Shown here one piece after another: positions 50,594 through 63,800 of a stretch of DNA of 64,000 nucleotides; position 1 is the stretch's first letter, and each line of letters starts with the position of its first letter. A model generated the notes under the pieces. That model ran no database searches, was not told where the DNA came from, and saw nothing but the letters and a program-made list of their open reading frames with translations. The stretch comes from Volvox africanus (Eukaryota; Chlorophyta; Chlorophyceae; Chlamydomonadales; Volvocaceae): NCBI GenBank assembly GCA_030268105.1, contig BSDZ01000010.1, forward strand, positions 3,510,001-3,574,000. Reading direction: 5' to 3'. The position numbers and the translations under genes are program-made.

Positions 50594-53500
50594 TCACAGC
50601 TTCTTGACCACCTTAGCAAGCGGTCCAGCAAGCTTGACGCTGTTGAACTCGCCCACGTACACAGTGGACAGAATGGAGAAGACGCCCGACTGGAGCACCG
50701 CCACCAAGTACTCCAGACCCACCAGCGCCGAGAGCAGGCAGGCCACAGCAAAGGTCGCGGGCACCATGGCGAAGAACGACAGCGAGAAAGGCAGCGCCAG
50801 AGCCATGCCTGCGGGGAACCAGGAAATACGAAACATAACGGAATGCACATGCCAACTTGGGTGTTGTGAAGGTGAAATATATTCATGGAAGCCACATTTG
50901 GATAGCACGTAGATAGGAACGCCGTACGTAAATGATGGCTACGTGAGTGGCATGGAACGGACGCCAACTCCTTGCTATGAAGCGTCAAATTCAGGCGTTT
51001 TCGCCCCTTGCTTAGGGTTTTAGGGTTTTTAAACCCTAAAACCCTAAACAAGGCGACACTTAGGCCTTTCGTACGAAATAAAACAAAAACCCTAAGACCA
51101 ATGAAGGAAAAGCTTTTCATTGGCCGGGGACCAAATTCGCAATCCCGCATGGTAACAGAAGACTTCGCATCATGCATCACTAAACTACACGGCGAGAGCC
51201 TGACTGGAACCCTAAAACCCTCGTACAACACACTAACACCCCAATTATCAAGCACTTCGTTTTGAAAGCTGCGCGCCGTTTGGCAGGGGGACCCTTACCG
51301 CCAGCTCCACGTCGAGGACTAGCATGGAGGCGAACACTACACAATCTGCGAGTTCAAACTGCTCGACGAGAGTGAACGCGCACACGTACCCGTCAGAATG
51401 TGCAGCAGCGTGTGTCCGGCCAGCATGTTGACCCACAGACGGACACCGAGCGACACGGCGCGAAAGCTGTAAGAAATGGTCTCCAGCGGCACGAAGATGA
51501 AGGCCATGGGCCACGGGGTGCCACCTGCGATGTGGAATCGGATAAACAAACAAGGACAGGATTGGTAAGGATAAGCCCAAACCGGTGGAACTTATCAGTC
51601 ACAAAGATTTTATGCCATCCTATCCAAAAGAACCGGAACGCCCATGTTGCTAGCCACATAAGCCACACACCCTGACATGGTCGACAATCCAACAAATCAC
51701 AAGGCACCTGGGGTGCCGCCGGAGCCGAAGCCCAACTCTAGTCCGTTATTTGGGAATATAAACGCCTCCACTCAAACTCAACTTGCGGCCCGAATCCCAG
51801 CGTCAACTGCACGCCCTATCACCGGCGATCCGCATTTTACTACACAACGGCCTCACCCGGGATGAAATGGCCCGGGAACGAGAACCCCAGTTTGTAGAGT
51901 CCCAGCGCGGTGGCGGTGGCCCACACGCTCACACCCAGGCCAGTGGCGAAGCCCAGTCCAGATGTGGGGGCCTCATTGGTGGGCACCAGACCCAACAGGT
52001 TAGAGGCCAGGATGGTGCAGAACAGCGCTGACGCCCAACTGAGGTTGCAGTCGGGGGTGGGGGCAATCGGGAAAAAAGGTTTGGAAACGAGAAGACGTAA
52101 ATGAGCATCAAGCTCAGTTGATTGAGGCAGGCACTCTACTGAGGCAGGCAGGATTGCGGAGGATCCCTGGCAGCGGTTGCAATCGTTGGGTGACAGCAAT
52201 GGGAAAGAATGCATGTGCAGGCACCGTGATTCTGCTTGCGGCAGAAGCGATATTTCACACACGTGAGAAGCCACACCGGCAGTCAGGAGCTGATGCCGAC
52301 GCTCTCAGATACCCTGCCATGTCACCATGCTTCTGTACAGCATCGAGGACGTTACCATGCAGCCTAACCTGCCGCATAGGCCCTCCTTTGCTTGATATAT
52401 ATAATAACGTCATGCTCGCCAATCTATCTAAACGTGAATGTGTGTTGCCCAAACCTTACGCCTTGCCATGTCAGCAACACATTGGCCCGGGGTAACAAGT
52501 TCCTTTCCTGGATTTCCCCAGTGACCGCTGCACCTTGTGCCGTTCCCCGGAGCTACACGACCACAGCCACGGCCAAGACAATAAAAAAGCACCGCAATAA
52601 GAGAACGTAATACAGCTTTGTGCAGGTGGACCAGTACCCGCCAGGATGCAATAGCACTTAGTAAGGACGCGATGCTGCATCCTATTTTCCTTAGGATAAC
52701 CTCCAGAGCCCATTACAAAAGCGGAAACGACACGACGTTCTGCGCACTGCTGACCAACTGCAGTTCGGCGTCCAGCGCGCTAGCTGACAAACCGCGCTAA
52801 AACGCTAGCCAACTGAAAACCACAGGTTCCGCCCGCGGCTTCTTCTGCATACTGGTTGCAGATGCGACCCGCTGTCTGCGAGCCTGGTGCTTGGGGTATA
52901 CGTGTATATCCCAAGTATATTTTGGAATACTTGGGGTGTATACGCGTGTGTGCAACACGAGCCTGTGTGCGCCCAAGTCTGTACACTCCCTTTCTTCCAC
53001 CTGTCCGTGTGCTTACGTGCCGATGGCCGCCCGTTTATCCGAAGCATCAATGATAGCCGGAAGCATGCGATCGTCCACAGGCGCGTGTGGCTTTTCCATC
53101 GGTGCCTGGCTGCGCCAGAAGCGGTAGATGCCAATTAGCAGCGAGTTCACGGTGGCACCTGACTGCACCTGGGGAGCTGCATAAGGCAAGGAGATCGGAA
53201 AACTATAAATCGCCAAGGATCAGAGCCAGGAAGGAAAAGGATACCCCAATAATCGCTGTTGTCCGTCGAGGTTAGGCACGTAGGAATTGTGCGTGCTTCA
53301 CGGAGCGCCGCAAATTGTGAGGTGCGTGAAAGTAATTATGGGGACGACCCTGGACACCGGCACGACACACAAACCTGCAACATACATCTAGCACCCAAGA
53401 GCAACCATCTCCCCTTTTGCTTATAGGTTAGCAATCTCAGTGTGACGGCCGTATAATGATGGGAGCAGGCTTCTGCCAAAGCCCGATACGTGTGTGTTAG

Positions 53501-54401
53501 CCAGACCCATATCTATTCGCTTTAAAGGCGAAAACGTTGGTCTTCCGCATGGCTCAGAAGACATTTTGGCGCGAAGCTAGGAAAACACGGGGGATCTAGG
53601 CAATAGGAAGATAACGCAGCAGAAGATGCCGAGGTGTGGATGAAAGGGTGCAGTAGCAGATGTACCAAGCGCCATATCATGCGCAACACATTAGACATTA
53701 CAACCCCAAACCATACCAATGGCAATGCCAATGCGCCATTCCAGCGCATCTACATTCCCTGGGTAAACATCCGCTCACCGGTTGACATGTTCATGGTCTG
53801 CTGCGCTGCAAACGGAATCATAGAGGCGGACCGCAACCCCGTGCGAGTCTTGCCCAGAAGCATGCTGCCTGCCATCCCGGGAAGCTTAATGCCCGCGGCT
53901 ACCTGCGTGGAACAAGGAGAAAACTAATACTGCAGCATTTCCGACATCGCTGAGCGGCGGCCTCCTAACATACGTACGTTGTTGCTGGTGTGCTTTTCAT
54001 CCTGGGCGCTGCTGCCGGTGCTGAAAGCCTGCACGGTTATAACATTGACCTGGATAAGCGTCCGTCGCATCAAGCAGTAATCTGGAGCTAGCCTGGAGTT
54101 CCGGTGCCACACCTGAGCATAAACATGGTCATTAATGCTCTGCAGAGTACCTACAAACAAGGGATAAGCCCACATATTTGCTGCATTCTTCGAAAGCCGG
54201 GGTTGGCGTGATGCGCCCGAGACTGCTTGCAGAGAGCTCTGCGTGGCTGAAGCTCTTGCTGCTGATACGATTCAACTTACCATTGAACCCTTGGCTCTTG
54301 AATGAGCTGCTGCTGCTGCTCAGGACACTTTGCCCAAGGGCAACGGGGGCCCGCCCCAAGATGGAGCCAAACACCCGCGGCACTGCAGTTTGCAGCGACA
54401 T
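50594..54401 (-). CDS. ATP6: nucleus-encoded mitochondrial ATP synthase subunit a
   Basis: Subunit a forms the proton channel of the FO sector in the inner mitochondrial membrane, next to the c-ring. Exons on the minus strand: 54281-54401, about 53978-54150, 53779-53902, 53017-53176, 52717-52779, 51857-52038, 51390-51524, 50594-50808. Phases agree; only the 5' edge of exon 2 is doubtful, since part of what I include may be intron (390 residues as modelled). The start MSLQTAVPRVFGSILGRAPV is a typical mitochondrial leader. Helical segments: ASALFCTILASNLLGLVPTN, FATGLGVSVWATATALGLYK, then the critical arginine helix SLGVRLWVNMLAGHTLLHIL, and VPATFAVACLLSALVGLEYL with LVAVLQSGVFSILSTVYVGE at the end. 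Arg in GVRLWVN corresponds to the essential channel arginine. In chlorophycean algae this gene is known to have moved to the nucleus; exons and leader agree. Intron 7 carries a telomere-like hairpin. Confidence 0.93.
51001..51056. repeat. telomere-like hairpin in ATP6 intron 7
   Basis: TTAGGGTTTTAGGGTTTTT meets AAACCCTAAAACCCTAAA head to head, and the inverted match continues outward (TCGCC..TTG on the left, CAAGGCGA on the right), making a near-perfect inverted repeat of about 55 bases. More CCCTAAAA units lie nearby (51209-51221). Confidence 0.88.
51209..51221. repeat. short telomere-like repeat in ATP6 intron 7
   Basis: ACCCTAAAACCCT, about one and a half CCCTAAAA units, about 150 bases from the hairpin. 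Confidence 0.6.
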
Positions 54402-55552
54402 TGTGACTCCCTCTACGCTCCTATCGCACACAGGCTGCAGTTGGATGCCTAATGGGGTGGGACCTGGTACGACAAATGGGCCCGATTCCCCAAATTGTGA
54501 ATTGGAGCCTGTATTTGCTGTTGCTATACGTCATCATCCGACATATATTTTTTTAAAACAATGGTTTTCATTGCTCTAACTAAAAGAGCTTGTCATGCGC
54601 TTGTCATTCGGTTGAAGAAATGAAACCAAGCCGTCGCTCTCTGGTTACTAATCGGGTATTTTCCTCTGATTTGGTAATGCATCATTGGGAGCATAGTCCG
54701 CGCCTCATTGTATGGACGACAGGGAGTTAGGAGTACCATCCTTGTGAATCGCTTCTAGCTTTCCGCGGCCTTCCGGCGTTTAAGGGGGCTTAGCATGTCT
54801 CCAAATTAAAAAGCAGATGCGCAAGTTGCGCGGCAGTGACCGGTGCGGAGTGGAAATGTTCGCCACAAATTAGAGTGCTAGCCCGGATGCCTGCACCCTT
54901 TTAATCCCTGCGCTGTGCTTCAACTGTTGCGCACGGGGCCGCACACGCGGACCCTAGTGGAAAAATTACAGCCCCACACTCCTCACGCTGCAGCCCTGAT
55001 CAGCATCGCCCACCTGGAACCAGCCAGATAGAGTGATTGCTGCCATACGGATTGAGTTTGGACCCTTCCTTCGTCGAGTCGTGCCTGGCAGCAATCAGAC
55101 GCTCCGATTGCATTGCATTATGAATCAGGAGAGAAGTTCGGCCACCCTGTGATCACTCCCGGGAGCAAGAGGCCTGTGCATGTGGCCCCGCCAACCCGTG
55201 AAGTTGAGCAAATGCGTGGCCTTCCTTCATAAGCCTGTCCATGCCCCTAAAGGTCCTCCTTACTCCTTTATACTGGGAAGGCCAGCAGCCAGAGCTGGCG
55301 AGTTAACATCATGATTAGACATTCGAATCATTACCATGATACTACAATTAGAGAACCCACGGTGTGGTGTTCACTATCTTAACTGATAGCTATCAGTTCG
55401 TGGCTTAGTGGCCCTTTCATGTTCATGACCCGCAAGATAGGCGTGAGCAGCAGGTTCGGCCGCCAGTGGTGCTAAGTCCCAACCCCCCATGAACTGGCGC
55501 ACACACGTCATACACAAGCAACAGACAAGTAAGGCCTGCCCTTCTTTGTAAG

Positions 55553-55640
55553 GTGTTACACTGTGGGCGACGTGCCCTGAAAGGACAAGCACCAGGGGCC
55601 CTGACCGGGCTGAACCACAGCGCAGGGGGAAGCACACGGC
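55553..55640. repeat. dispersed repeat, inverted copy of 27930-28010
   Basis: Starts GTGTTACACTGTGGGCGAC and continues through GACAAGCACCAGGGGCCCTG and CCACAGCGCAGGG, matching the reverse complement of the block in Hint-gene intron 1 with scattered differences. Confidence 0.7.
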
Positions 55641-57379
55641 TTAGTCACCCTTGTTGGTATATGCTGATGAGATATGAATACCATAAGGGATGCATGGATA
55701 TGGCCTTAATAGGCCTGTGTGTGTGTACACCAACCAGGTGGAGGAGGCCCTTTGGCACCATCAATGGTTATTGGACGTCATTGTTGCGTGTGGGAGGGTT
55801 GTGAGTCTTGCGTGTCGTTACAAAGCGGTTAACGATCGTTCATAAAATGCAGTAAGAAAAATCTGGAGCATTAAATTGCAAGGAAGGAAGGATTGTGTCA
55901 TTGTATGAGTATTGCGCCCATTAATATTGCGCCACATGCAACTTTTGGACGGCACCCTAACAGGGCCAACACTGGAGGGTATCAACAGGCCTTAGATGCA
56001 GTTAAGCACCTGGCACAGAAATTGGCCGAATAGGGGTCACAAGGGGCGCCCTTGTCCGTGGAGCAGCAACGTCAACATCACTCCCAAACCGCACACAGGG
56101 TATGTATTGGTGCGAGAGAAACCGTACCTGGGATATAGCTGTATCTTCCCACCTTTCAAGGTTCCACTGCCTATATAAAGATTGGACCGACTTTCCCACC
56201 ACCGCTTGTCCCACCACCGCTTGTCCCACCAGGATGACCGACTTGCTGATCCGAATGAATAGCGCCACTAGTGGTCCCAAAGCATGTCATGGCCCCCTTC
56301 ACTTGACTACCCTTTTCTGTGTAAGATTTCAGCACATGGGAGCGTGACTCTCCAGCTCACTACAAAAATATAGGGCCAAAATATAGGGCAGAATGTGATA
56401 GTACGGTATATCGGCATGTACGAGACGCGTAGTTGAGAGATATGCACATCATTATCGCCAAGCCTGGACGCAAGGGCCCTATACTTCCTCCAGCTGTCTG
56501 TCCCACCTAGTCACTTCCATTGTCACGACGAAGCGCCACTTGCCTGACATTTTCAGGAGCCACTCCACCGCCCGGAACTCAAATGCGCCGCGTGTAAAAG
56601 CATGGCCGAGCGATGCACAAAGCAGCCAGCTTAGGTTTGAGCAGTTTCCACCAGACCGCAGCAAATGTCCCAATATGGAGTTCCTTTAGCTGACGTTTAC
56701 GGTATCTTCCATCTCCTTCCATTTCCTTCCCTTTTTTCGCTCCTGTGAAAAGGCGAGCATCATCCGATTCAATCACCTCCGCCGTGCACAGCTCCCCCAC
56801 CACCCGCAACCCGCGCCACATAACACAAGGAAGCAAACGCGCACCCTCGTTATAAACAAACACACACGTGCGCGCGGGGTTGGGGTTATGAGGGAGGCAT
56901 GGTAAGGTGAGGCCAATCGACAATCACCAATCACTAGCTGCACATGTCGCCGATGGTCCTCCTCCACACACCAACACGAACACCAAGTGATTCAGTGCGT
57001 TCCCGTGCGTTGGTTTACCGACGAACGTTCTTACGGTGATCTAATTCGTCTGATGATTTCACCTAACCTTATTAGTAATTAAAATATATAGTCGCATATT
57101 ATTATTTTGGGTTATTGCCGACTGAATGCTATAATCCGGTTACTAACAGCATGAGCAATCCGCTGGTTTTGCTTTGTGTCTTCTGTGGTCGGGGTTGATG
57201 ACCACGTCCACAAAGGCAAACAGCAATCGTCTCCATTTGCCCTGCCTGAACGCAAGTCCCAAGCGAGCGCGAGCCTCTTCACTCTCTCCATGACCTTTGA
57301 CCAAACGGCAGGATTATGGCAGGTCTCGCGAATACATCCATGGTTTCGGTCGACTTGAGCGACGAAGCAGACAATCATT

Positions 57380-57432
57380 ACTATTGTTATCATCACCATA
57401 ATAATAATAATAGTAGTAGTAATAATAATAAG
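57380..57432. repeat. AT-rich trinucleotide microsatellite
   Basis: ATAATAATAATAGTAGTAGTAATAATAATAAG-type run in noncoding DNA downstream of the cyclase gene. Confidence 0.8.
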
Positions 57433-57898
57433 AGCTTCGCCTTCAATGCATGTAATGTCCCCGGCAGGCGGTCCATCCTCTGGCCCTTCTCTCCCGCGTC
57501 TTGCAAAAATGATACAACGATTGACGACCGACCGTCATGCAGCAGTCCGCGGGTACCTTTCAATACAGCCAGTCGCTCATCATTTGTCTCTTTGAACTCT
57601 AAACGAATACAACAACCAGTCGAACCCAACCGGGCCCCCCAAGTCACTGAGTTGGTCGCGACAAGCCAGGCCAGGTGGTGGCGGGCCCCTGCGAGGGGCA
57701 AGTCTTTCCGAAATCATATAGACACCAAGACACTAATACAGCTTCCCTTTTGCCCAGTATCAAAAGCGTCCGCTTGGCTCCACCTTTGGCCACTCCAAGC
57801 GAGCTTCTTACCGCTAGCTAGTACAACCGTACCCGCGAACCGCCAACTCAGCGGCTCCTATCCCGCTCGTTGTGCGGGTTCCCGCCGGGCCGTAACCC

Positions 57899-60800
57899 TC
57901 AGTCATCCGGAGCCACCTGCAGCGCTGGCGAGGATAATGATAGTGTCGGTGATGCCGGCGGCAGGGGCAACAGGCCACTCATCAGTTTGCGCTGGTACGG
58001 ATGGTGCTCGTCCGAGGTGGTGGAGCGCATGTCGCTAAGGGCTACACTGCTCACGGAGACCTCCCGAACCCCCGGGTGCAGGTCATCCCTGTCGCCCAAT
58101 ACGCGGACACGACTTCCATTGCTGGCTGCATCCCAGGCGGCAGCCGTCATGCTAGCCGCCGTCGTGGCAGCCGCCATCGCGGCAGCAGCAGCGATGTCGT
58201 CAGAACGCTGCACGACTTGGCCACTGGCGGCAGCAGCGCCTTTCGTCGCCATCTGGCTCCCTTCTGATGCCCATCCGCGAATACGATGCAGCAGCTCGCG
58301 ACTGTTCTGTTGCCCCGTACCACTTGATAACGCAACAGTGGGGCACACAACATGGTGCTTGGTAGACACCGGCTTCGGAGCCTCCTCGCCTGCCGGAATT
58401 GCAGTGCTGCCGTCACGATCTGTTGCAAGGGGATTCAGATGTACGATAACATGCTCTTCGCTTCGGCTCTGAAACGTTCTGCAGCGTTCTGACGACATTG
58501 CTGCCGCTGATGCTGCCGCTGCCGCTACCGCTGATGCTGCCGCCACTCTAAATGATGACGATGACGACAATGACGACGATGACGACGACACCACCGCACC
58601 TGCCTGGGATGCAGCAGGGGCAGTTTCTGGACGGCCGTCCTCACCACAACCACCTCGCATGGCGATGTTGGGAGTGTTCGCAGACGCGCCAGCACCAGAC
58701 CCGGGACCTGGGGTTAAGGATGGAGCCGCCTGAGGTCTGGAGGCTGGCGAGTAGGGTGACAAAGCGACCTCACTGCACGCACCCTCTGACGTCACAGTTC
58801 TGTAGGTGCGCCGGTCCGCCCCCAGCCCTCCTGAGAGAGCATCGTTGAGCCCGCCGACACTGACGCAGACGGCGTCGGCGGCACTAGCAGCTAGACCAAT
58901 AATTCCACTACCGCCGCCGTTTTCACTAACCCTCAGACCGCTGTTGCGGACGCCGGCCAGCAGCAACTTCTGAGACAACCGCCAGACGGAGCTTCGGTGT
59001 GGATTGGGGGTCCCAACACCCATCGGGGAGAGCCGATCCGACGAGCACATCGGCAGACCGCTGGTGCTCCGGCGCTGGAAGGAGCTGCCTTTACTGGATA
59101 CGGCGGCGGCTGCAGCCGCCATGCTGGTGCGGTGCGCCGCCGCGGCAATTGCGGCGGAAGCGCCGTTGCTGAGATGACCGATACTGAGCGTGGTTGCGAG
59201 TCCCGATGAGGCAATGCCAGCGCTAGTATTCGTGTAGTTGGTGGCGGCAACGCTGCTTATGGCGCTGCTGCCGCTCTGCCGAGGCCCTCGCTTGGCCACC
59301 ACTGCCGCCTCCTCCGGCGTCAACGCCGTATCCTTATACGAAACCGACATGACCTCGATCTGCAGCGCGCGTTCAGGGTGTCACGAAGACGGCGCTAATC
59401 AAGTATTATAAAAAAATCTGCATGTTCTCGCCTCTCTGAGGCCAAAGACTAGGCTAGGCTCCGGAACCTCGTAAAGTAGCTGGGAGCTGCCATCTCCGTA
59501 GTTGGAGATCTCCGCAGCTTTCGGCGGCAGGGCTGAAAGAGTGAAAAATAGTGCGAAGAATCGAGACCTTCAGCAGCTTCAATCGAGACCTAGGTTGTCA
59601 ACATTTACACGTTACGGCCCCACCTTTTCCATGACGCCCTTGAGGCTCTGAAGTCCCAGGCTAGTCGCCGCCACCTCCTCCTCGCCGTAGCCAGGGGTGC
59701 CTGGCGGCGCCCGGGCCAGCGCCCCGAGCCGCTCTGCCGCCGCGGCCCAAGCCGCCGCACTGCAATGCACCTGCCCCGCTAGGGCGCGCGACGCGATACG
59801 TGCGGCTCGGTTCATAGCGCGCCCGCGGTAGGCCATTCGCCCCGTGGTTGCGTTAATGCTGTCCGCCACGAGCCCCACGTCCATGCCCACCTGCCAGTCG
59901 CAAAATCAGAGCCGCGGAACGCGGCGAGAGGGTACATGCGTGATATGCATGATACATGTGGTATGTGTGCTATGCGTGATATGCGGCCAGGAAACCCATC
60001 CAAAGCGTTGCCCGGTGTGTTTGGGGAGGACCGGCCTGGTACACGTCATAGAGGGCCTCTGAGGCTCGTAGCTTCAATGAGGAGCTGGGAGGGCAGGCGG
60101 GACACAGCTGGTGAGGGAGACAAGGATTGTGAGAAGAAAGGCCCGAGTCCCATCACGCCCGGGTAGATCAACCCGGGTGGTCACACCCGAGTTGCTCCTT
60201 CCAATCCAAACCGGGAGGGGCAACCATGCGCAGCCCTCAGATAAAAGCCTGTAGCCTCCCTCAGACAAGCGAGACCGCAAAGAGAGTGGAATGGGACTCC
60301 AAGTCGGCCCAACCGGCCGGAGACGAAGCCAATCAAATCCCCCACGATGGCGATGGCGATGTGAATGGCCCTCTGGCTCTCTCAGGCTGATTCTACAAAC
60401 TAGTAAGCGTCGTTAGCGACCAATCTAAGCAATATATCAAAACGCTTCACACCCGCGCCGATGACCCTGCAGCCGCCTTCCTGCTCTGGTGGAGCCCAAA
60501 TAACGACCACACATGCGCCACTCCTCCACCCCTCATGCCTCGTCCCGCACCCCTCGCCCACCCACCTTAAGCCGGAGTCCCCGCATCAGAACCTTCCGCC
60601 GGATTGCGGATGCGCGCGGCAACGTATAGGCCCGGGGCTGCTGCTGCACTGGCAGCTGAGCAGGTAGATGGTGGTAGCTGCCATTCATGGCTGCAGGCGC
60701 GGCAATGGGCGGGTTCCCCGCGGATGGCGGCCGCGGCTGTGGAGAGCCTGGATGCCCTCCTCCTCCTCCTGCTCCAATAGTGCCACGGCCGTTTCCGAAG

Positions 60801-63800
60801 TCATTGTGGACCAGCAGCGACACCTCCTACAAAACATACCAGTACGGCCAGAAACCCGAGCATTGAAACTCCAATAACTTTACATGCATGTACTTGCTCT
60901 TTGGAATTGAGCACAACGTGGCGTGGGGGAGACACCCCGAGGCTGGGGAAGAGAGAAGAGGGAGAAAGAGGGGGGAAAGGCGAATTGGAGAAACATGGAC
61001 ATGCATGTGCTGGTGGGTGGTGAAATTAGGTAGAGGTCTAGTGCCCTGAAAGGCAGCGCGATCGGGCACCACTGTATGTTCCAATCGGTAGCGCCCTTGC
61101 AAAGGCAACGGCAGGAACCTAACATGAAAACCGACCCTACCTTTATCACACCACCAACACACCCAACACCCAATACCCGTGGCGGCACAGCGCGATCCTA
61201 TCCGTGAAATTGGGTCAGGTATTGTCAGTTACGGTCAGTTAGGCTCAGGTGGGGGCAGGTAGGGGGCTTTCTCTTATACCCCAGAGCCGCATGCTGTGCA
61301 AACCCCTTACCCACTTGGACACATCTGCAATCGATAAGCACCGGCGCAGCACACAACTGCCGGTCCAGTGACTTCCCTTGCTTATGCCGATCGGACCTTC
61401 CACTCCCCTTCCGGGGCCTTCAACTGCTACGTCAATAAACCTCACCCCCCACACACAAACTCTCAACAGCATTCGGAAATTCTGCAGTAAACCTTCACAC
61501 GAAGAAAGGCCACGTTCGAATCTTTCCCCCTCTCCATGATAGTCCCCGTCTAGCGGCCCTCCTCTTCCCCGTCGTCCCCCTCCCGACTTTAAAATTACGG
61601 TTTATCTTCTTCTTTTTACTTCTTTAAATCGCGGCCTTGGCGACTACCGAGTTTACATCACAGCTGTAGTAGCCGTGCCCTTCGGTAACACACTTCTACG
61701 ATATTAAGGTGCAGAAGCACCCTATCAGCATCTCGAGAGGCCTTTGCGGCTCTCAACTACCACAACAGCTTGTTTCCACTTTCCCTTTTCCTACTTTGGA
61801 CGACGTCAGTCATCATTCGACCCTCACGATTAGTTCTCGTTTCTCCAGTATCAGCACCAGGATTCATGTTATTCATCTTTCCCCCTCGTCCTCTCGCACC
61901 TCGCACAGCTCATGCTCGAGCAGCTCATCGCTCCAGGGAGCAGACAGCAGCAGTCGGCCACAGCGGAGCGACCACAGCAGCGCGTCAGCGGCGGAGCGGA
62001 AGGCCGCCAGACAGAGCCCGTCTACCAGCTCCACCTGTAGTGGTTTGATGCGATGTGGACACACGCGAGGAGGGCCATCACAGCTGTGCTGTTGCCCCCT
62101 TCAAGCGCCAGCTCCATGCCACGCGGTCCCACAGTCTCCCACCCACCCGAAGGCTTGTGGGACAATTGGCCACGGACACAAACCCCTCGTGCAGCCCTGT
62201 TGCCCCGGCCACCATGGGTGCTTCGGAACACCAAATCGCTGCCTCCACCCAAAAGTGCCCCACCTAGCTTTCAACCGTCAACCCGGCTCACTGCCTGCCT
62301 GTCTCCTTTTCTCCTGCCCGAATACCGCAACACCAAACAACAGCGTTGGGGCGTTGACGACCTGGACAATTCATCCAAGATGGATGAGCCCAACCCGACA
62401 TCTCCGCACCCATACAACCTTTCCCACCAATATAAACGCACCACGTATCCATCCGTGCCGTGGATCTGCTCCGAAACCGTATTGTGGAAGATTGCTAGCG
62501 CGTCGCCCGTCACCACCGGGTTCCAAGCGAGGAGCGCCTGTGACCGTTGTGAGTCAATTGTACGACATTATCATGCAGGAGGATGTCGGTGCACAATCCT
62601 TATGTCAACGCAGTATCGCCAAAACCACAGACACAGACACACAAACACAGACACACAGACACACAAACAAAAACAAAAACACACAGACACAAACACAGAC
62701 ACACAGACACACAGACACAATACGCACCTGTGCTCCAATGACGTACATGAACGCCACCGTCACTCGGCCCACCGGGGCATCCGGCAGCCCCAGAGCCAGG
62801 TACTCGTGCGTCCGCAGCGGGGCGAATAAGGGCATCCTGCAGGCCAGGCTGCACGGCAGCAGCTGGTACAGCGCCCCCGGCTCCTCCCCTTCCGCCAGCA
62901 CGTGTCCGCCCATGTGAAGCAGGAAGGCGGACTTGCCTAGGCAATCTTGCGGCAGGCGCTTGAACGCTGCGGGGGAGAGGAGCACCTGGCCTCCGTGCGC
63001 CGCGTCACACACTGCCTTCGCGACAGTCATGAAGCAGCCCGAGTACTGCAATCGACCCGTCGTGCTGTTCGGAGAGACCTCGCCCAAATCAGCGCCCGTG
63101 TGTATTCCCATCCTGAAAGCGCGAAGGGAGGGGGAGGGGGGACGAAGTGTTGGGTGGGTCATATTTGTTTTTATGTAAAGAATGATTAGGAACGAATTTC
63201 AGGAGGCAAATCCGGAGATGTGCTGGACTACTTGGGAGTACACGATGCCGAGTATGACAACGCCACTAAATGGGGTGGGGCTGGGAGAGCGCGCCGGACG
63301 AAATGATCTTGGCGATGTGTGTGTGGGGGGGGGAGGGGAGAAGAGGCGAGGGAGATGTAAGGGACTTGTAAGAGGACGTACGCGGCAGGATTTGCTAAGG
63401 CTGAGGGCAGATTGAGCAGAGGAGAGCCGTATTCAAGAGGTGGGCCTCGCGGCCAGATTGCTGCGGATTTTTCTGTGTGATTATATAAGGAGTAGTTATC
63501 TCACGGATCAGGCAGTGTATGAGAATTATTCTGCCAAGAGTGAGACAGCAGGGTACGGCTCTCTGCTGTTAGACGAGCGAGGGGAGCTCATGGGGAGCAT
63601 GAGCTCCCCATGAGTCCCAAGCCTACCCCAGAACAGCTTCTGAAGGTGCTTTGCTGCTTCTTACCTGATACGCATGCCTCGATACGCCAGCAGTGGTTCC
63701 GTCCCTACCGCTCCCGCCGCCACTGCCGCCGCCGCTGCTGCCGCCACTGCTCCGCTGGCACTGGCGCCCTCGCCGCCGGCAGTGACCTGGGCCAAGGCGC

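Larger units (their letters stand above)
54402..57898. other. intergenic between ATP6 and the cyclase gene
   Basis: No gene recognised. It contains one copy of a dispersed repeat (55553-55640), a two-unit tandem TTGTCCCACCACCGC (near 56200-56230) and an AT-rich microsatellite (57380-57432). Open frames in the region show no domains. Confidence 0.45.

Noticed and set aside
57316..58472. Plus-strand ORFs opposite the cyclase tail
   Set aside because: GC-rich antisense frames; the minus strand gives a 487-codon exon continuing the cyclase gene.
62605..62727. C-terminal CVCVFLFVCLC-like extension of the cyclase frame
   Set aside because: It is the CA-rich repeat just after a GTGCGT donor; the next exon continues the cyclase fold in phase.
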